Source: Saccharopolyspora rosea (GTDB lineage Bacteria > Actinomycetota > Actinomycetes > Mycobacteriales > Pseudonocardiaceae). Taken from it: a stretch of DNA of 64,000 bases. Within the stretch, counting starts at the first letter, position 1. Every line of letters begins with the position of its first letter. The position numbers and the translations under genes were made by a program. Positions 63,875 to 64,000 of the stretch are shown here, one piece after another. The notes below the pieces were generated by a model, which saw only the letters and a program-made list of their open reading frames with translations, was not told the origin of the DNA and ran no database searches. Location of the stretch: positions 310,001 through 374,000 of the forward strand of contig NZ_CP102826.1 in the NCBI RefSeq assembly GCF_025643595.1. The letters run 5' to 3'.

Positions 63875-63903
63875 GATCACCCGTCTGGACCGCTCGGGTG
63901 ATC
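63875..63903 (-). terminator. Hairpin upstream of otsA, probable terminator of the edge gene
   Basis: GATCACCCG (63875-63883) pairs with CGGGTGATC (63895-63903) around an 11-base loop. On the minus strand it follows the stop of the truncated gene at 63922 by 18 bases. No T run follows. Confidence 0.5.
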
Positions 63904-63921
63904 ATCGGTGGCCCGGGGTGA

Positions 63922-64000
63922 TCAGTCCAGCCTGCGCCGGGTCGGGCGCAGCGGACCGGACATGCGCGGCCCGGCGATCCGGCGTTCCAGCCGTCCGAGG
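63922..64000 (-). CDS. C-terminal fragment of an unidentified protein, cut by window edge
   Basis: A minus-strand frame runs from the window edge to a TGA at 63922-63924, giving the basic tail LGRLERRIAG followed by PRMSGPLRPTRRRLD. A hairpin follows, as expected after a real gene. Twenty-five residues are too few to name a family, and the frame could be chance. Confidence 0.35.
   Translation of the reverse strand, partial: LGRLERRIAGPRMSGPLRPTRRRLD

Overview
The window is a gene-dense, roughly 70% G+C stretch of an actinomycete chromosome. Its backbone follows the order seen in Mycobacterium tuberculosis from Rv3628 down to Rv3579c: ppa, dacB, zincin, tilS, hpt, ftsH, folE-folP-folB-folK, DUF3180, Rv3604c-like, Rv3603c-like, panC-panD-coaX, lysS, lsr2, clpC, mhuD, mutY, canB, Rv3587c-like, radA, lpqE, carD, ispD-ispF, cysS, rlmB. 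The MsiK/LacI/trehalose block, the ESX-associated genes and the GTG/leaderless start style fit Pseudonocardiales, perhaps a Saccharopolyspora relative. The genus is an inference from gene content, not a measured placement.

Left part (1-26 kb). A rifampin-phosphotransferase-type gene cut by the window edge diverges from a MarR regulator coupled to a 14-TM drug exporter. Next come ppa, a PBP4-type carboxypeptidase with a giant acidic tail, the tilS-hpt-ftsH segment, the folate operon, membrane genes including a PrsW-type protease, pantothenate/CoA genes, lysS and lsr2. Middle (26-38.5 kb). An iron-box-preceded siderophore permease/ATPase operon lacking its binding protein is followed by clpC. 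The rest is accessory: an EEP phosphatase, the haem-degrading enzyme MhuD, a five-gene operon of type VII secretion-associated proteins (two YbaB-like, one EspC-like, one long WXG100-like, one DUF3558 lipoprotein), and a YhgE/Pip membrane protein coupled to a degenerate ABC ATPase.

Right part (38.7-64 kb). Repair and stress genes (2H phosphoesterase, mutY, carbonic anhydrase, radA) and the carD-ispD-ispF-HAD-cysS-rlmB block come first. The c-di-AMP synthase disA is absent from its usual place beside radA. These are followed by a scramblase-like protein, an MBOAT/AlgJ-type O-acetylation pair with an alcohol dehydrogenase between its members, a K+ channel with an unusual filter, a zinc ABC importer with a Zur-like box, a MsiK-type sugar ATPase with a divergent LacI regulator, and a trehalose-6-phosphate synthase followed by a phosphatase-GH15 fusion. 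No tRNA, rRNA, CRISPR array, transposase, phage gene or origin was recognised. No intergenic gap exceeds 300 bases; the gaps hold terminators, leaderless promoters and several palindromic operators.

The most notable signals are an abrupt change of codon usage inside clpC, the compact ESX-associated operon abutting mhuD, the missing disA, the acidic repeat tail on DacB, the inactive-looking ABC ATPase paired with YhgE, and several operator-like palindromes and repeated intergenic words.
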